From positions 1 to 64,000 of the forward strand of contig JANWUR010000016.1 of NCBI GenBank assembly GCA_024958655.1: 64,000 nucleotides of DNA, given 5' to 3'. Made by a program: the position numbers and the translations under genes. The number at the start of each line of letters is the position of its first letter. Within the stretch, counting starts at the first letter, position 1. Positions 52,242 to 61,748 of this stretch are shown here, one piece after another. The DNA comes from Cyanobium sp. FGCU6. GTDB taxonomy: Bacteria; Cyanobacteriota; Cyanobacteriia; PCC-6307; Cyanobiaceae. The notes under the pieces are model-generated. The model was not told the origin of the DNA. It ran no database searches and saw only the letters and a program-made list of their open reading frames with translations.

Positions 52242-54152
52242 GTGGGCGTGGAGCACGGCAGAGCGGTGCCCGCGGCGGTGGCCGTGGGCCGCACACCGAC
52301 CCTGAAGGAGCCGCTGCTGGGAGGCGGCCGCCTGTTCTGGCTGGAGCAGCGCCCCCAGGAGAAGGGCCGCACCACCCTCTGGATGCGGGCCGCCGATGGC
52401 ACCGTGTGCGAGGTCACGCCAGCCCCGCGCGATGTGCGCAGCCGCGTGCACGAGTACGGCGGCGGCGCCTACGCGGTGGACGACGACACGGTGGTGATCG
52501 TCGATGGGGCCGACGGCTGCCTGTGGCGCCTGGATCTGCCGCCTGCCCTCGCCGCAGCCAGCCCGGCCGCTCCCCTGCCGGAGGCGGTGCGGCTCACGCC
52601 TCCCGCTCCGCCGGAGAGCCCCCGCGGCTTCGCCGATGGCCGGATCGACCGCCTGCGCGGGCGCTGGCTGGGGGTGATGGAGAGCGGCGGGCGCGACCAC
52701 CTGGTGGCTGTGCCGCTGGCGGGTGGGGAGCCGCAGGTGCTGCACACGCCTGCCGACTTCTGCGGCTACGCGGTGATGAGCCCCCAGGGCAACGCCCTGG
52801 CCTGGGTGGAATGGCAGCAGCCGTTCCTGCCCTGGGACCGCAGCCGGCTGTGGCTGGCCGGGCTGGATGAGCAGGGGGGCCTGGTGGATCCGCGCCCTGT
52901 AGCCGGCTCCGGTCCGGGGGATGCCGCGGGGGTCTCGGTGTTCCAGCCGCTGTGGGCCGGCCACGACCTGGTGGTGGCGAACGACCGCAGCGGCTGGTGG
53001 AACCTGGAACGGCTGGCGGGGGTGGCGGATCTGCCGGCGACGGCCGAGCCGACCTGGGAGCCGCTGCTGCCGATGGAGGCGGAGTTCGCCATGCCCCAGT
53101 GGGTGTACGGCATGCGCACCAGCGCGTGGGATGGGCGGCAGCTGCTGGCCCTCGCCTGCCGTGAGGGGCAGTGGAGCCTGGGGAGGATCAGGGAGGGGCG
53201 CTGGGAACCCGTGCCGCTGCCGTTCGACGACTTCGCCGCTCTCCACTGCGATGGCGAGCGCCTGGTGGCGATCGCCGCCTCCCCCACCACCCCCGCCGGT
53301 CTGCTGGAGCTGGAGCTGGCCAGCGGCGTCTGGCAGCACACGCCGGCCGCCCCCTGCCCGCTGGCGGCGGAGCGGATTCCGCTGCCCGAACCCCTGTGGT
53401 TCGAGGGCCACGGCGGCAGACCCACCCACGCCTGGTATTACCCCCCCGCCGGCGGCGCCCATCCCGGCGCGCCCCTGCTGGTGAAGGGGCACTCCGGCCC
53501 CACCGCCATGGCCCGCACCGGCCTGAACCCGGCCGTGGCCTTCTGGACCAGCCGCGGCTGGGGAGTGGTGGATGTGAACTACGGCGGCTCCACCGGTTTC
53601 GGTCGCGCCTACCGGGAACGGCTCGACGGCCAGTGGGGGGTGGTGGACGTGACCGACTGCGCCGCCGCGGCCCGGGCCCTGGTGGCCGCGGGTCGGGCCG
53701 ATCCACAGCGGATCGCGATCGAGGGTGGCAGCGCCGGCGGCTTCACCGTGCTGGCGGCGCTCTGTTTCACCGAGGTGTTCCGGGCCGGCGGCTGCCGCTA
53801 TGCGGTCACCGATCCGGCGGCCCTGGCCCGCCACAACGAGCATCGCTTCGAGGCCCGCTACCTCGACGGCCTGGTGGGTCCCTGGCCGGAGGCGGCCGCC
53901 GTGTACGCCGAGCGCTCACCGCTGCAGCATCAGCAGCGGATCAGCGCGCCGGTGATCTTCTTCCAGGGCCTGGAGGATCGGGTGGTGCCGCCGGAGCAGA
54001 CCGAGCGGATGGCCCTGGCGCTCTCGCAGCGGGGGGTGCCGGTGGAACTGCACCTGTTCCCCGGAGAGGGCCACGGCTTCCGCAGCCAGGAGGTGCAGAT
54101 TCAGGTGCTTGAAGCCACCGAAGCCTTCTTCCGCCGGCACTTCCACCTGTGA
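52242..54152 (+). CDS. S9 family prolyl-oligopeptidase-type peptidase
   Basis: A 636-residue protein. The N-terminal beta-propeller-like part (residues 1-370, e.g. VHEYGGGAYAVDDDTVVIVD, DRSGWWNLERLAG) is followed by an alpha/beta hydrolase domain with VVDVNYGGSTGFGRAYRERL, nucleophile IEGGSAGGFTVLA, acid FFQGLEDRVVPPEQ and base PGEGHGF. It cleaves short peptides, probably in the cytosol (no signal). GTG 52242 follows GGAGGA at good spacing; ATG 52212 is an alternative. Overlaps gltS by GTGA. Confidence 0.9.
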   Translation: MGVEHGRAVPAAVAVGRTPTLKEPLLGGGRLFWLEQRPQEKGRTTLWMRAADGTVCEVTPAPRDVRSRVHEYGGGAYAVDDDTVVIVDGADGCLWRLDLPPALAAASPAAPLPEAVRLTPPAPPESPRGFADGRIDRLRGRWLGVMESGGRDHLVAVPLAGGEPQVLHTPADFCGYAVMSPQGNALAWVEWQQPFLPWDRSRLWLAGLDEQGGLVDPRPVAGSGPGDAAGVSVFQPLWAGHDLVVANDRSGWWNLERLAGVADLPATAEPTWEPLLPMEAEFAMPQWVYGMRTSAWDGRQLLALACREGQWSLGRIREGRWEPVPLPFDDFAALHCDGERLVAIAASPTTPAGLLELELASGVWQHTPAAPCPLAAERIPLPEPLWFEGHGGRPTHAWYYPPAGGAHPGAPLLVKGHSGPTAMARTGLNPAVAFWTSRGWGVVDVNYGGSTGFGRAYRERLDGQWGVVDVTDCAAAARALVAAGRADPQRIAIEGGSAGGFTVLAALCFTEVFRAGGCRYAVTDPAALARHNEHRFEARYLDGLVGPWPEAAAVYAERSPLQHQQRISAPVIFFQGLEDRVVPPEQTERMALALSQRGVPVELHLFPGEGHGFRSQEVQIQVLEATEAFFRRHFHL

Positions 54153-55498
54153 TCCAGACCTTCGCCCTCGCCCTGCTGCTGCTGATCATCCTGCTGGCGG
54201 TGGGGACCGTGCTCGGACGAGGCCTTGGCAGCCACCGCTGGGGGATTCCGGAGGCGCTGCTGGCCGGGAGCCTGGGCCTGCTGGTGGCGCCGTCGGGGCC
54301 GTGGCCGCTGATTCCCCAGGCCGTGATCGACCTCTGGGACCAGCTGCCGCTGATCCTGCTGACGATGGTGTTCGGCTCCCTGCTGCTGGGCAAGCCGCTG
54401 CCGCAGCCGGGGGGCCTGTGGCGTCCCCTGTCGGCCCAGGTGCTGCTCGCCCTCACCCTGGCCTTCGGCCAGTACCTGGTGGCCTCGCTGGCGGTGCTGC
54501 TGCTGCTCCAGCCCTGGCTGGGGGTGAGTCCGGTGATGGCCTGCCTGATCGAGGTGGCCTACGAGGGCGGGCACGGATCGGCGGCGGCCATGGGACCCAC
54601 CTACGAGCGGCTGGGCCTGGTGGGGGGCGAAGCACTCGGCCTGGCGATGGCCACCGTGGGGCTGCTGGCCTCCACGCTGGTGGGGGGGCTGGTGGTGGTG
54701 GTGGCCCGCAGCCGCGGCTGGCTGACGGTGTTCCCGCCTGCACCCGCGGCCGCCGCGCCCACGCCGGCCGCGCAGGCGGGGGTAGCCCCGGCAGCGGCGG
54801 TTCCTGCGCCCGGCGCCCTGGCGGCCTGGTCGCTGAACCTGGCGCTGGCCGGGATCGCGGTGGCGATCGGCTGGCTTGCGCTGGAGGGCCTCCAGTGGTG
54901 GGCGCAGGGCAGCGACGGGGTGCTGCGCAGCGTGATCGACGCGTTGCCGGTGTTCCCGCTGGCGCTGGTGGGGTCACTGCTGGTGCGGCTGGTGCTGGAG
55001 CGCACCGGAACCACGGCCCTGGCCTCGGCGACGATCCAGAGCCGCATCGGCACCCTCTGCGCCGATCTGCTGATCACCGCCGCCACCGCCTGCCTCGACC
55101 TCTCCCTGCTGGCCCACAACTGGCGGCCGCTCACCGTGCTCGCCCTGGTGGGGCTGGTGTGGAACCTGGCGGTGATCCTGCTGCTGGCTCCGAGGATCCT
55201 GCCGCCGGACTGGTTCGAGCGGGGAATCCTGGAATTCGGCCAGGCCACCGGCGTGGCCGCCAGCGGCCTGCTGCTGCTGCGCATGGCCGACCCCGACGAC
55301 CGCAGCGAGGCCCTGCCGGCCTTCTCGATCAAGCAGCTGCTGCTCCAGCCCCTGCTGGCCGGCGGCGTGATCACCGTGGTGGCCCCCCTGGCGGTGGCTG
55401 GCTGGGGACTGCCCCTGTGGACCGGCGTGTGCCTGGGGTTGGTGCTGCTGTGGATCGGCCTGGGCCTGTGGCTGGCAGCTCGGGCAAAGGCGGGCTGA
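54149..55498 (+). CDS. gltS: sodium/glutamate symporter
   Basis: A 449-residue membrane protein with about ten TM helices and the GltS signature GGHGSAAAMG in the first half. The second half repeats the fold (ATIQSRIGTLCADLLITAAT; EFGQATGVAASGLLLLRMAD). GltS imports glutamate with sodium. The start is GTG, overlapping the peptidase stop (54149-54152), so imported or released amino acids may be handled together. Confidence 0.9.
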   Translation: MIQTFALALLLLIILLAVGTVLGRGLGSHRWGIPEALLAGSLGLLVAPSGPWPLIPQAVIDLWDQLPLILLTMVFGSLLLGKPLPQPGGLWRPLSAQVLLALTLAFGQYLVASLAVLLLLQPWLGVSPVMACLIEVAYEGGHGSAAAMGPTYERLGLVGGEALGLAMATVGLLASTLVGGLVVVVARSRGWLTVFPPAPAAAAPTPAAQAGVAPAAAVPAPGALAAWSLNLALAGIAVAIGWLALEGLQWWAQGSDGVLRSVIDALPVFPLALVGSLLVRLVLERTGTTALASATIQSRIGTLCADLLITAATACLDLSLLAHNWRPLTVLALVGLVWNLAVILLLAPRILPPDWFERGILEFGQATGVAASGLLLLRMADPDDRSEALPAFSIKQLLLQPLLAGGVITVVAPLAVAGWGLPLWTGVCLGLVLLWIGLGLWLAARAKAG

Positions 55499-55987
55499 AT
55501 CCCGGTAGCTCGCTGCCAGGAGGTTGCACCTTCGGGGCCGCTTCAGCAGGCTGCAGGTCATGACACAAACCCTTCGCTGCTCTCTGCTGATCGGCCATCC
55601 CGCCAGCGTCAACAGCACCCTGGCAGCCATAACGGCTGTTTAGCTCAGCGGCGGGCCGGGGATAAACGCTGCGACTCTTGCAACGGATCGGATCCGGGAG
55701 AAGCTATTCGGCACGCGTTCATCCAGGGCCCCAGGCTGGAGGTGGAATCCTGCCTGCAGGCGCGCCTCCGCACGTGCGTGGCCGATGGGGTACCGGTGAT
55801 CTTCCACACCACCCACGTCAGAAGGGCCCGGGTCATCGTTCGCTTGGGACAAAAGAGCCACTGCCGACTCTGCAACAGGTGCTTCAAGCGGCACTCAACG
55901 CCCGAAGACTCCCAGCCGCCCGCAGAGAACCGGAGAGCGGACCCAGCACAGCTCTAAACCCAACACTAGAATCAGAAGACTTGAAAC
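55499..55987. other. gene-free stretch between gltS and the LamG-like gene
   Basis: About 490 bases. A 27-codon frame at 55560 (MTQTLRCSLLIGHPASVNST...) has no support and is not called. Other frames lack starts, motifs or consistent composition. Towards the right end the sequence becomes AT-rich as it enters the promoter at 55988. Confidence 0.4.
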
Positions 55988-56016
55988 TTGACAATCCAAC
56001 CCTCCACTTGCATAGT
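55988..56016 (+). promoter_or_regulatory. sigma-70-type promoter for the LamG/PEP-CTERM gene
   Basis: TTGACA (55988-55993) and CATAGT (56011-56016) are separated by exactly 17 bases. A start of transcription near 56023 would leave a leader of about 17 bases before the GTG at 56040. It is the clearest -35/-10 pair in the window. Confidence 0.65.
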
Positions 56017-56039
56017 TCAAGTAGTTCTTTGGTCTAGAA

Positions 56040-56885
56040 GTGAGTTGCACATCCTTTGCCACAACTTCGGTATCAAATCCGGTGGCAGCGAAAATTTCCC
56101 CGGCCCTGGCCTGGCTGGGCGGAACCATGATCGCCGGCCTCTGGAGCCTCGGAGCCGCCCTGCCGGCCAAGGCAGTGGTGGTAGCGAATTATCAGTTCCA
56201 GAACACGCTCTCCAGCACGATCCCCACAGCCCCCGATCTGGTTCCCTTCATTTCGGGCACCTACTCCCCCGCCACCATCGGAGGCACCCCCACCACCGTC
56301 TACAACTTCGGCGCAAATCAGGGCCTGTCTCTGACCACCACAGGCCTGATCAGCGACAACTTCACGATCGCAACTCTGTTGAGCTTCGATAACATCTCAG
56401 AGTATAAACGGATCCTCGACTTCAAGAATCTCACCAGCGACACTGGGCTCTATACACTTTTTGGCCAGCTCGTTTTTTATAATCAAGCCACTGGTGGACC
56501 CGCGGTGGGTCCCGGAACCTTCTTCGAAGCCGTGCTCACCCGAAACAGCTCCAACAATCTGGTCACCGCCTACCTCGACGGAATCCAGGTATTCTCGTTC
56601 ACAGATTCCTCTTCTTTCGCCGTCATATCGGCGGACAACCTGCTGAACTTCTTCCAGGACGATAACGTTGTTGCTGGAGAAGTCTCTTCGGGATCTGTGG
56701 CGGGCATCCGGATCTTCGACAACGTGCTGACGGCAACCGAAGTCGCCGACCTCAACCTGCTCTCCCCCTCGGCGCCGCCAACATCGGAGGTTCCCGCCCC
56801 CCTGCCGCTACTGGGGGTCGGTGCAGTCTTCGGCTGGAGCCGGCGCCTGCGTAGGCACCTCCGGCGCTCCACGCCCACCGCCTGA
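56040..56885 (+). CDS. secreted LamG-like protein with PEP-CTERM-type sorting signal
   Basis: A 281-residue protein. The signal peptide (MIAGLWSLGAALPAKA near residues 30-45) is followed by a concanavalin-A/LamG-like beta sandwich: VVANYQFQNTLSSTIPT, DNFTIATLLSFDNISEYKRI, AVLTRNSSNNLVTAYLDGIQ and IRIFDNVLTATEVADLN. These are the typical LamG strands including the ExxDLN end. The tail is EVPAPLPLLGVGAVFGWSRR and an Arg/His cluster, the same class of sorting signal as the three proteins in the island. No HpsJ-like gene follows. GTG 56040 is the given start. Confidence 0.82.
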   Translation: MSCTSFATTSVSNPVAAKISPALAWLGGTMIAGLWSLGAALPAKAVVVANYQFQNTLSSTIPTAPDLVPFISGTYSPATIGGTPTTVYNFGANQGLSLTTTGLISDNFTIATLLSFDNISEYKRILDFKNLTSDTGLYTLFGQLVFYNQATGGPAVGPGTFFEAVLTRNSSNNLVTAYLDGIQVFSFTDSSSFAVISADNLLNFFQDDNVVAGEVSSGSVAGIRIFDNVLTATEVADLNLLSPSAPPTSEVPAPLPLLGVGAVFGWSRRLRRHLRRSTPTA

Positions 56886-57500
56886 TCGCGGTTCCCGTGC
56901 GGCACTGAGCCATCCTCCAGCTGGAACCCTGAGGGCTGTCGAACATCTTCAGGGGCAGGCCTCATCACGCCCGCCGCCTGGCAAAGCCGGCCCCCAGGAC
57001 GCTGCTTGCTGGCTTCGCTGCCTCATGCGGTGGAGGTCGCCCTGATCAACTGGCCATCGCTTTCCATCTCCAGCACAGTCTTCGGGTTGGCGGTGGAGCA
57101 AGTTTCAGAGGCCTGCTCCAACAAGCCCGCTCCCCGGTTTTCCTTTCGATCGCTCCCCAGCGATTCTCGCCCAGCAGCACGCTGCCATCCCCTGCAGTGC
57201 CATAGGGGTCGTTGTAGTCCAGCACCGCATCATCGAAGGGTGGGCTCATCACCCGCAGATCCCGGATCACCAGCACTTCAAACAGCAGGCCGAACAATTC
57301 GTGATTCGCTCGCAGCGCTCCTGTCCGGCAACTTAGGCAAGCTGGATTATACCATCTGAAGCTGGAAGTCCAGCCGGGCAATCCACAGAGTTCCGGTGAC
57401 AGACTGGAGCAACGCCTGGCAGGAGCTCTGGCATCGAAGGCACCCCCGCAATGCTTCACAAGCCCTACTTCGTCCACAACTGGCATGGTCGGAAGTCCCG
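56886..57500. other. AT-richer stretch, possible decayed gene on the minus strand
   Basis: No intact gene. On the minus strand, a frame with LRVMSPPFDDAVLDYNDPYG and LGENRWGAIERKTGE runs into a second frame, LLEQASETCSTANPKTVLEM ... GQLIRATSTA, that stops near 57025. The two would join by one frameshift near 57125. The product is not recognised, so this is only a hint of a pseudogene. Confidence 0.3.
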
Positions 57501-59591
57501 TTACCGCACCATCGCCGCTGCGTTGCCACCATCCACCGTGAGCACTGCCCCAGTGGTGCGCTGCATCAGGGCGAGGGCAACGAAGGCGTCGGCCACATCG
57601 CTGGCGCGCACCTCGGCCCCCAGCAAATTGCCCGCCATATAGAGATCCTCGCTGACACCGCGGGCGGCGGCCCGCTCCCGGATCATGGCATCGTCGAGCA
57701 GACCGGAGCGGATGCGATCGGCATTGATGGCATTCACCCGCACGCCCGCCGCCCCCTCCTCCAGTGCGTACTGGCGCACCAAGGCAAGAAGGGCTGCCTT
57801 GCTGATGCCGTACGCGCCGAAATTTGGGCCGGGATTGAGCGCCTGCTTGGAGACGTTGAACAGCAGCTGGCCGCCAGGCACCGCCCCGCCGCCGTTCTGG
57901 GCGCGGAACACCGCCATGGCGGCCTGACTGACGCTCTGGTGGGCGAAGAAGTTGAGCTCGAAGCAGGCCCGCAGATCGGCAGCGGCCAGGTCGGCGATGG
58001 CACCCGTCCAGGCAGCGCCGGCATTGCTCACCACGATGTCGAGGCCGCCGTAGCGGGCGGCGACCCGGCCGATCGCCACCCGCACTGCATCCGGATCGGT
58101 GACATCGGCGGCGAGGGGGAGGGCCTGGGGGCCGCAGGCGGCGGCGCCAGCCTTCGCAGCCTCCGGATCCAGATCGAGAACGGCCACCTCCGCCCCGGCG
58201 GCGGCGAACGCCTTCGCGGTGGCGGCCCCGATGCCGCCGCCGCCGCCGGTGACCAGCACCACGTAACGGGCCAGGGGCTTCTCGACCCCCTTGCCGAGCT
58301 TGGCCTGCTCGAGGCTCCAGTACTCCATGTCGAACGTGTCGGCTTCATCCACCGGCTCGAAGCGGCCGACGGCCTCGGCGGCCAGCAGGGTGCGGGCCCA
58401 GGCCTCGCCGATGTCGGCCGCCACGGCGGCATCCGCCGCCGAGCGGCCGATGCCGATCAGCCCGAGGCCGGGCACGGCCACCAGCCGGGGCAGGGGATCG
58501 AGCGGCATCTTGATGCCGCCCACCCGCGCGTTCTGGCGCTCGAAATAGGCCTTGTAGGTGGCGATATAAAGAGCCAGCGCCTCTTCGACAGCCGCCGGCG
58601 AGGGATCGGCCGGCAGCACCAGCGGAAACGCCTTGGTGCGGATCACATGGTCGGGGGTGGCGACACCGCGGCGGGCCCAGTCGGCCAGGCGCGGATCGTC
58701 GACGACCGAGCGGGTGAGCGGGGTATCGCGCAGGGCGAGCAGCCAGCGGAGCGGAGCTCCTTCAGCCTGCGCCGCCCGGGCCAGCGCTCCCCGCAGCACC
58801 GGCAGCAGGGCGGCCGCGCCACCGGCGGGCGAGCTCAAGGCCGGAGAGGGGCTGGACGGGGCAGCCGCCGATGCCTGAGCGAGTCGCTCCTCGGCCTGGC
58901 CCACCAGCGCGATCATCCGCTCATAGCTCTGCTGGGCCGTGGCGCCGAAGGAGAACAGACCGTGCTTCAGCAGCACCATGCCCTCGAGCTCCACCCCCGC
59001 GGCCCGCGCCCGCTCCTCGGCCTGCTCATAGGCCACCGCCGCCGCTTTCGCCAGGGCGAAGCCGGGCATCACGTAGGGCACCAGTGCCACCCGATCGCCG
59101 TACACCTGGCGGCAGACCGCGGCTGCATCGGGCTGGTCGGCCAGGGCCAGCAGGGCGATCGAGTGGGTGTGATCGACAAACCTGTGCGGCAGGAAGGCGT
59201 GCAGCAGGGCTTCCACCGAGGGGTTGGGAGCGGCCGGATCGATCAGGTTCTGGCGCTGTGCGGCCACCATCGCCTCATCGCTGAGCGCCGGCAGGGCCCG
59301 CAGCGCCTGCAGCTCCTGCAGCCGCACCGCCGGGTGACCGGGCGGCTCGATCGTGCCGAGATCCCAGCCCGAGCCCTTCACGCACAGCACCGGGATCGTC
59401 TCGCCCAGCAGACCGGTGACGGTGGTCTTCACCGAGGTGTTGCCGCCGCCGTGGAGCACCAGATCGGAATCGGCGCCCAGCAGGCGGGCGGAGTAGGTGC
59501 GCAGGGCCAGATCCTCACTCACCCCCTGGGCGCCATAACGGGCGATCGCCTCGGCGGCCTCGGCGGCCGACCAGCGGTTGAGCACAGGCAT
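57501..59591 (-). CDS. bifunctional class II aldolase / short-chain dehydrogenase
   Basis: A 696-residue fusion. The N-terminal class II aldolase half has LVLHGGGNTSVKTTV, ETIPVLCVKGSGWDLGTIEP, and the zinc-binding HTHSIALLAL and LLKHGLFSFG. The C-terminal SDR half has VVLVTGGGGGIGAATAKAFA, DIVVSNAG and FGAYGISKAALLALVRQYAL (YxxxK). The layout is that of rhamnulose-1-phosphate aldolase / lactaldehyde dehydrogenase (RhaD/RhaEW-type) proteins; the exact sugar is not known. No isomerase or kinase is adjacent. Confidence 0.88.
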   Translation of the reverse strand: MPVLNRWSAAEAAEAIARYGAQGVSEDLALRTYSARLLGADSDLVLHGGGNTSVKTTVTGLLGETIPVLCVKGSGWDLGTIEPPGHPAVRLQELQALRALPALSDEAMVAAQRQNLIDPAAPNPSVEALLHAFLPHRFVDHTHSIALLALADQPDAAAVCRQVYGDRVALVPYVMPGFALAKAAAVAYEQAEERARAAGVELEGMVLLKHGLFSFGATAQQSYERMIALVGQAEERLAQASAAAPSSPSPALSSPAGGAAALLPVLRGALARAAQAEGAPLRWLLALRDTPLTRSVVDDPRLADWARRGVATPDHVIRTKAFPLVLPADPSPAAVEEALALYIATYKAYFERQNARVGGIKMPLDPLPRLVAVPGLGLIGIGRSAADAAVAADIGEAWARTLLAAEAVGRFEPVDEADTFDMEYWSLEQAKLGKGVEKPLARYVVLVTGGGGGIGAATAKAFAAAGAEVAVLDLDPEAAKAGAAACGPQALPLAADVTDPDAVRVAIGRVAARYGGLDIVVSNAGAAWTGAIADLAAADLRACFELNFFAHQSVSQAAMAVFRAQNGGGAVPGGQLLFNVSKQALNPGPNFGAYGISKAALLALVRQYALEEGAAGVRVNAINADRIRSGLLDDAMIRERAAARGVSEDLYMAGNLLGAEVRASDVADAFVALALMQRTTGAVLTVDGGNAAAMVR

Positions 59592-59785
59592 CGGAAGGCT
59601 GGAAGGGGGGTTGGGCCAGAGGCTACGGGGGCGGGAGGAAAGCACCCGCGATCCTCTGGAAACACTCTTCAACAACCTGCGGGTGCAGGCCAAGCCTGCG
59701 TTCGACGGCCCCTGAGCCACCTGGAGCCGACCGCATGGACCCTGGCTAGCGTCCTGAAGGATCCGCCCGGCGCTCCGCCACAGCC

Positions 59786-60682
59786 ATGCTGCGCACCGTT
59801 CTCTTCCTGATCACGAACCTGGCGGTCGTGCTCACGATCTCGCTGATCCTCAGCCTGCTCACGGGCCTGGGGCTGCTGCCCCCCGACCTGCCGCTGCTGC
59901 CGCTGCTGGTGAGCTGCTTCGTGTGGGGCGTGCTGGGCGCCTGGATCTCGCTGCAGTTCTCGGCCGAATCCGCCAAGCGGATGATGGGCGTACAGCTGGT
60001 GGGCCCGGGCAGCGGCGGCGCCGGCAGCTGGCTGCACACCACCGTGGCCCGCCTGGCCGCCCAGGCGGGGCTGCCCACGCCGGAGGTGGGCGTATACGGC
60101 TCGCCGGAGTGGAATGCCTTCGCCACCGGCCCCTCCCGCAACCGGGCACTGGTGGCGGTGTCCACCGGCATCCTCGAGGGCATGCCGCCCGAGGAGCTCG
60201 AAGCGGTGCTGGCCCACGAGATGAGCCACGTGGGCAACGGCGACATGGTGACGATGACCCTGCTGCAGGGGGTGATCAACGCCTTCGTGATGTTCCTGGC
60301 GCGGGCGGTGGCCCTGGCGTTGCCGCGGGGCCAGCGCGACGACGGCCGCGACTACGCCCCGCCTCCCACCATGCTGCTGGTGTGGCCCCTGGAAGTGGTG
60401 CTGGGGGTACTGGGCTCGCTGGTGACGGCCTGGTTCTCGCGCCACCGGGAGTTCCGGGCCGATGCCGGCGCCGCCCGTCTCACCTCGCCCGACGCCATGG
60501 CCGGAGCCCTGGCCCGGCTGGGGGGAGTGGAGAACCTGCAGGATCCCCGCGACGAACCCACCCTGGCCACCCTCAAGATCAACGAGCCCCCGGGCTTCCT
60601 GCGCCTGTTCGCCAGCCATCCGCCGATCCAGGCCCGCATCCGGGCGCTGCAGGAGGCGGCCCGCAGCGGCCGCCTGGCCTGA
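59786..60682 (+). CDS. htpX: HtpX membrane zinc protease
   Basis: A 298-residue M48 protease. Two N-terminal TM helices (MLRTVLFLITNLAVVLTISL ...) and two more beyond the active site are seen. The zinc motif is EAVLAHEMSHVGNGDMVTMT, with the third ligand in SRHREFRADAGAARL and the end FASHPPIQARIRAL. It degrades misfolded membrane proteins. Length is normal. Confidence 0.95.
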   Translation: MLRTVLFLITNLAVVLTISLILSLLTGLGLLPPDLPLLPLLVSCFVWGVLGAWISLQFSAESAKRMMGVQLVGPGSGGAGSWLHTTVARLAAQAGLPTPEVGVYGSPEWNAFATGPSRNRALVAVSTGILEGMPPEELEAVLAHEMSHVGNGDMVTMTLLQGVINAFVMFLARAVALALPRGQRDDGRDYAPPPTMLLVWPLEVVLGVLGSLVTAWFSRHREFRADAGAARLTSPDAMAGALARLGGVENLQDPRDEPTLATLKINEPPGFLRLFASHPPIQARIRALQEAARSGRLA

Positions 60683-60698
60683 AACCGAGCCGTTCGTC

Positions 60699-61727
60699 AT
60701 GCTCGCCATCGCCGCCGTTCCCCCCGCCGCCGATCCCGGAGCGTCGGTGAGCGCCCCCCCGCCTTTGCAGGAGCTCGATCTGCCCGCCTCCCTGCCCGGG
60801 GAGCACGACCTGCTGGTGGCTGTGGAAGCGGTGGGCGTGAACCCGGTGGACACCAAGGTGCGCGCGGGGCTGTCTCCGGGATCGCCTCCCCGGGTGCTGG
60901 GTTGGGACGGCTGCGGCCGGGTGGAGGCGATGGGCGCCGCCGTGGATGGCTTCGCCACGGGGGATCGGGTATGGTTCGCCGGCGACATCACCCGCCCCGG
61001 CTGCCAGGCGCAGCGCGTGGCCGTGGATGCCCGCATCGCCGCCCGGGCCCCCAGCAACCTCAGCGCCGCCGAGGCCGCAGCCCTTCCCCTCACGGCCCTC
61101 ACCGCCTGGGAGGCGCTGTTCGATCGGCTCGGCCTCGATCCGGACGGGGGCGACGCCGGCCGCGCGCTGCTGGTGCTGGGCGGGGCCGGCGGTGTGGGCT
61201 CGATCCTGATCCAACTGGCCCGCCGCGCCGGCCTGCTGGTGATCGCCACCGCCTCCCGCTTCGAAAGCCAAGCCTGGGCACGTGAGATGGGCGCCGATCA
61301 CGTGCTCGACCACCGCGAACCCCTGGGTCCGCAGCTGCAGGCCCTTGGGCTCGATGGCGTGGATCTGATCGCCAACCTGCACGACACCGATGCCTACTGG
61401 CAGGCGATGGCGGAGCTGATCCGGCCCCAGGGAGCGATCGTGGCGATCGTGGGGAACAGGGCCCCGCTCGACCTCGATCTGCTCAAGAGCAAGAGCGTGC
61501 GCTTCTGCTGGGAATTCATGTTCACCCGCCCGCGCTACGGCACCGCCGATATGGGCGAGCAGGGGAGGATCCTGGCCCGGGTCACTGCGCTGGTGGAGGC
61601 CGGCGAGCTGCGCACCACCCTCCGCGAAACTCTCCGGCCGATCGCGGCCCGCACCCTGGAGCAGGCCCATGGGCTGCTGGCCAGCGGCCGCACGATCGGC
61701 AAGATCGCCCTTGAGGGCTGGGCCTGA
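60699..61727 (+). CDS. MDR superfamily quinone/alcohol oxidoreductase
   Basis: A 342-residue medium-chain dehydrogenase without structural zinc. It has VAVEAVGVNPVDTKVRAG, VLGWDGCGRVEAMGAAVDGF, PLTALTAWEALFDRLGL and the NADPH loop LLVLGGAGGVGSILIQLARR. The C-terminal half has LIRPQGAIVAIVGNRAPLDL. It is the zinc-independent ZADH/YhdH-like type; substrate unknown. It follows htpX by 16 bases and may be co-transcribed. Confidence 0.85.
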   Translation: MLAIAAVPPAADPGASVSAPPPLQELDLPASLPGEHDLLVAVEAVGVNPVDTKVRAGLSPGSPPRVLGWDGCGRVEAMGAAVDGFATGDRVWFAGDITRPGCQAQRVAVDARIAARAPSNLSAAEAAALPLTALTAWEALFDRLGLDPDGGDAGRALLVLGGAGGVGSILIQLARRAGLLVIATASRFESQAWAREMGADHVLDHREPLGPQLQALGLDGVDLIANLHDTDAYWQAMAELIRPQGAIVAIVGNRAPLDLDLLKSKSVRFCWEFMFTRPRYGTADMGEQGRILARVTALVEAGELRTTLRETLRPIAARTLEQAHGLLASGRTIGKIALEGWA

Positions 61728-61748
61728 GCCGGCGCGGCCCCGTAGGCC

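Noticed and set aside
55560-55643. 27-codon frame beginning MTQTLRC
   Set aside because: Too short, no ribosome site, no resemblance to a known small photosystem or ribosomal protein.
57396-59810. 804-codon open frame antisense to the aldolase/dehydrogenase
   Set aside because: It covers a gene with complete aldolase and SDR motifs and has no recognisable content itself.
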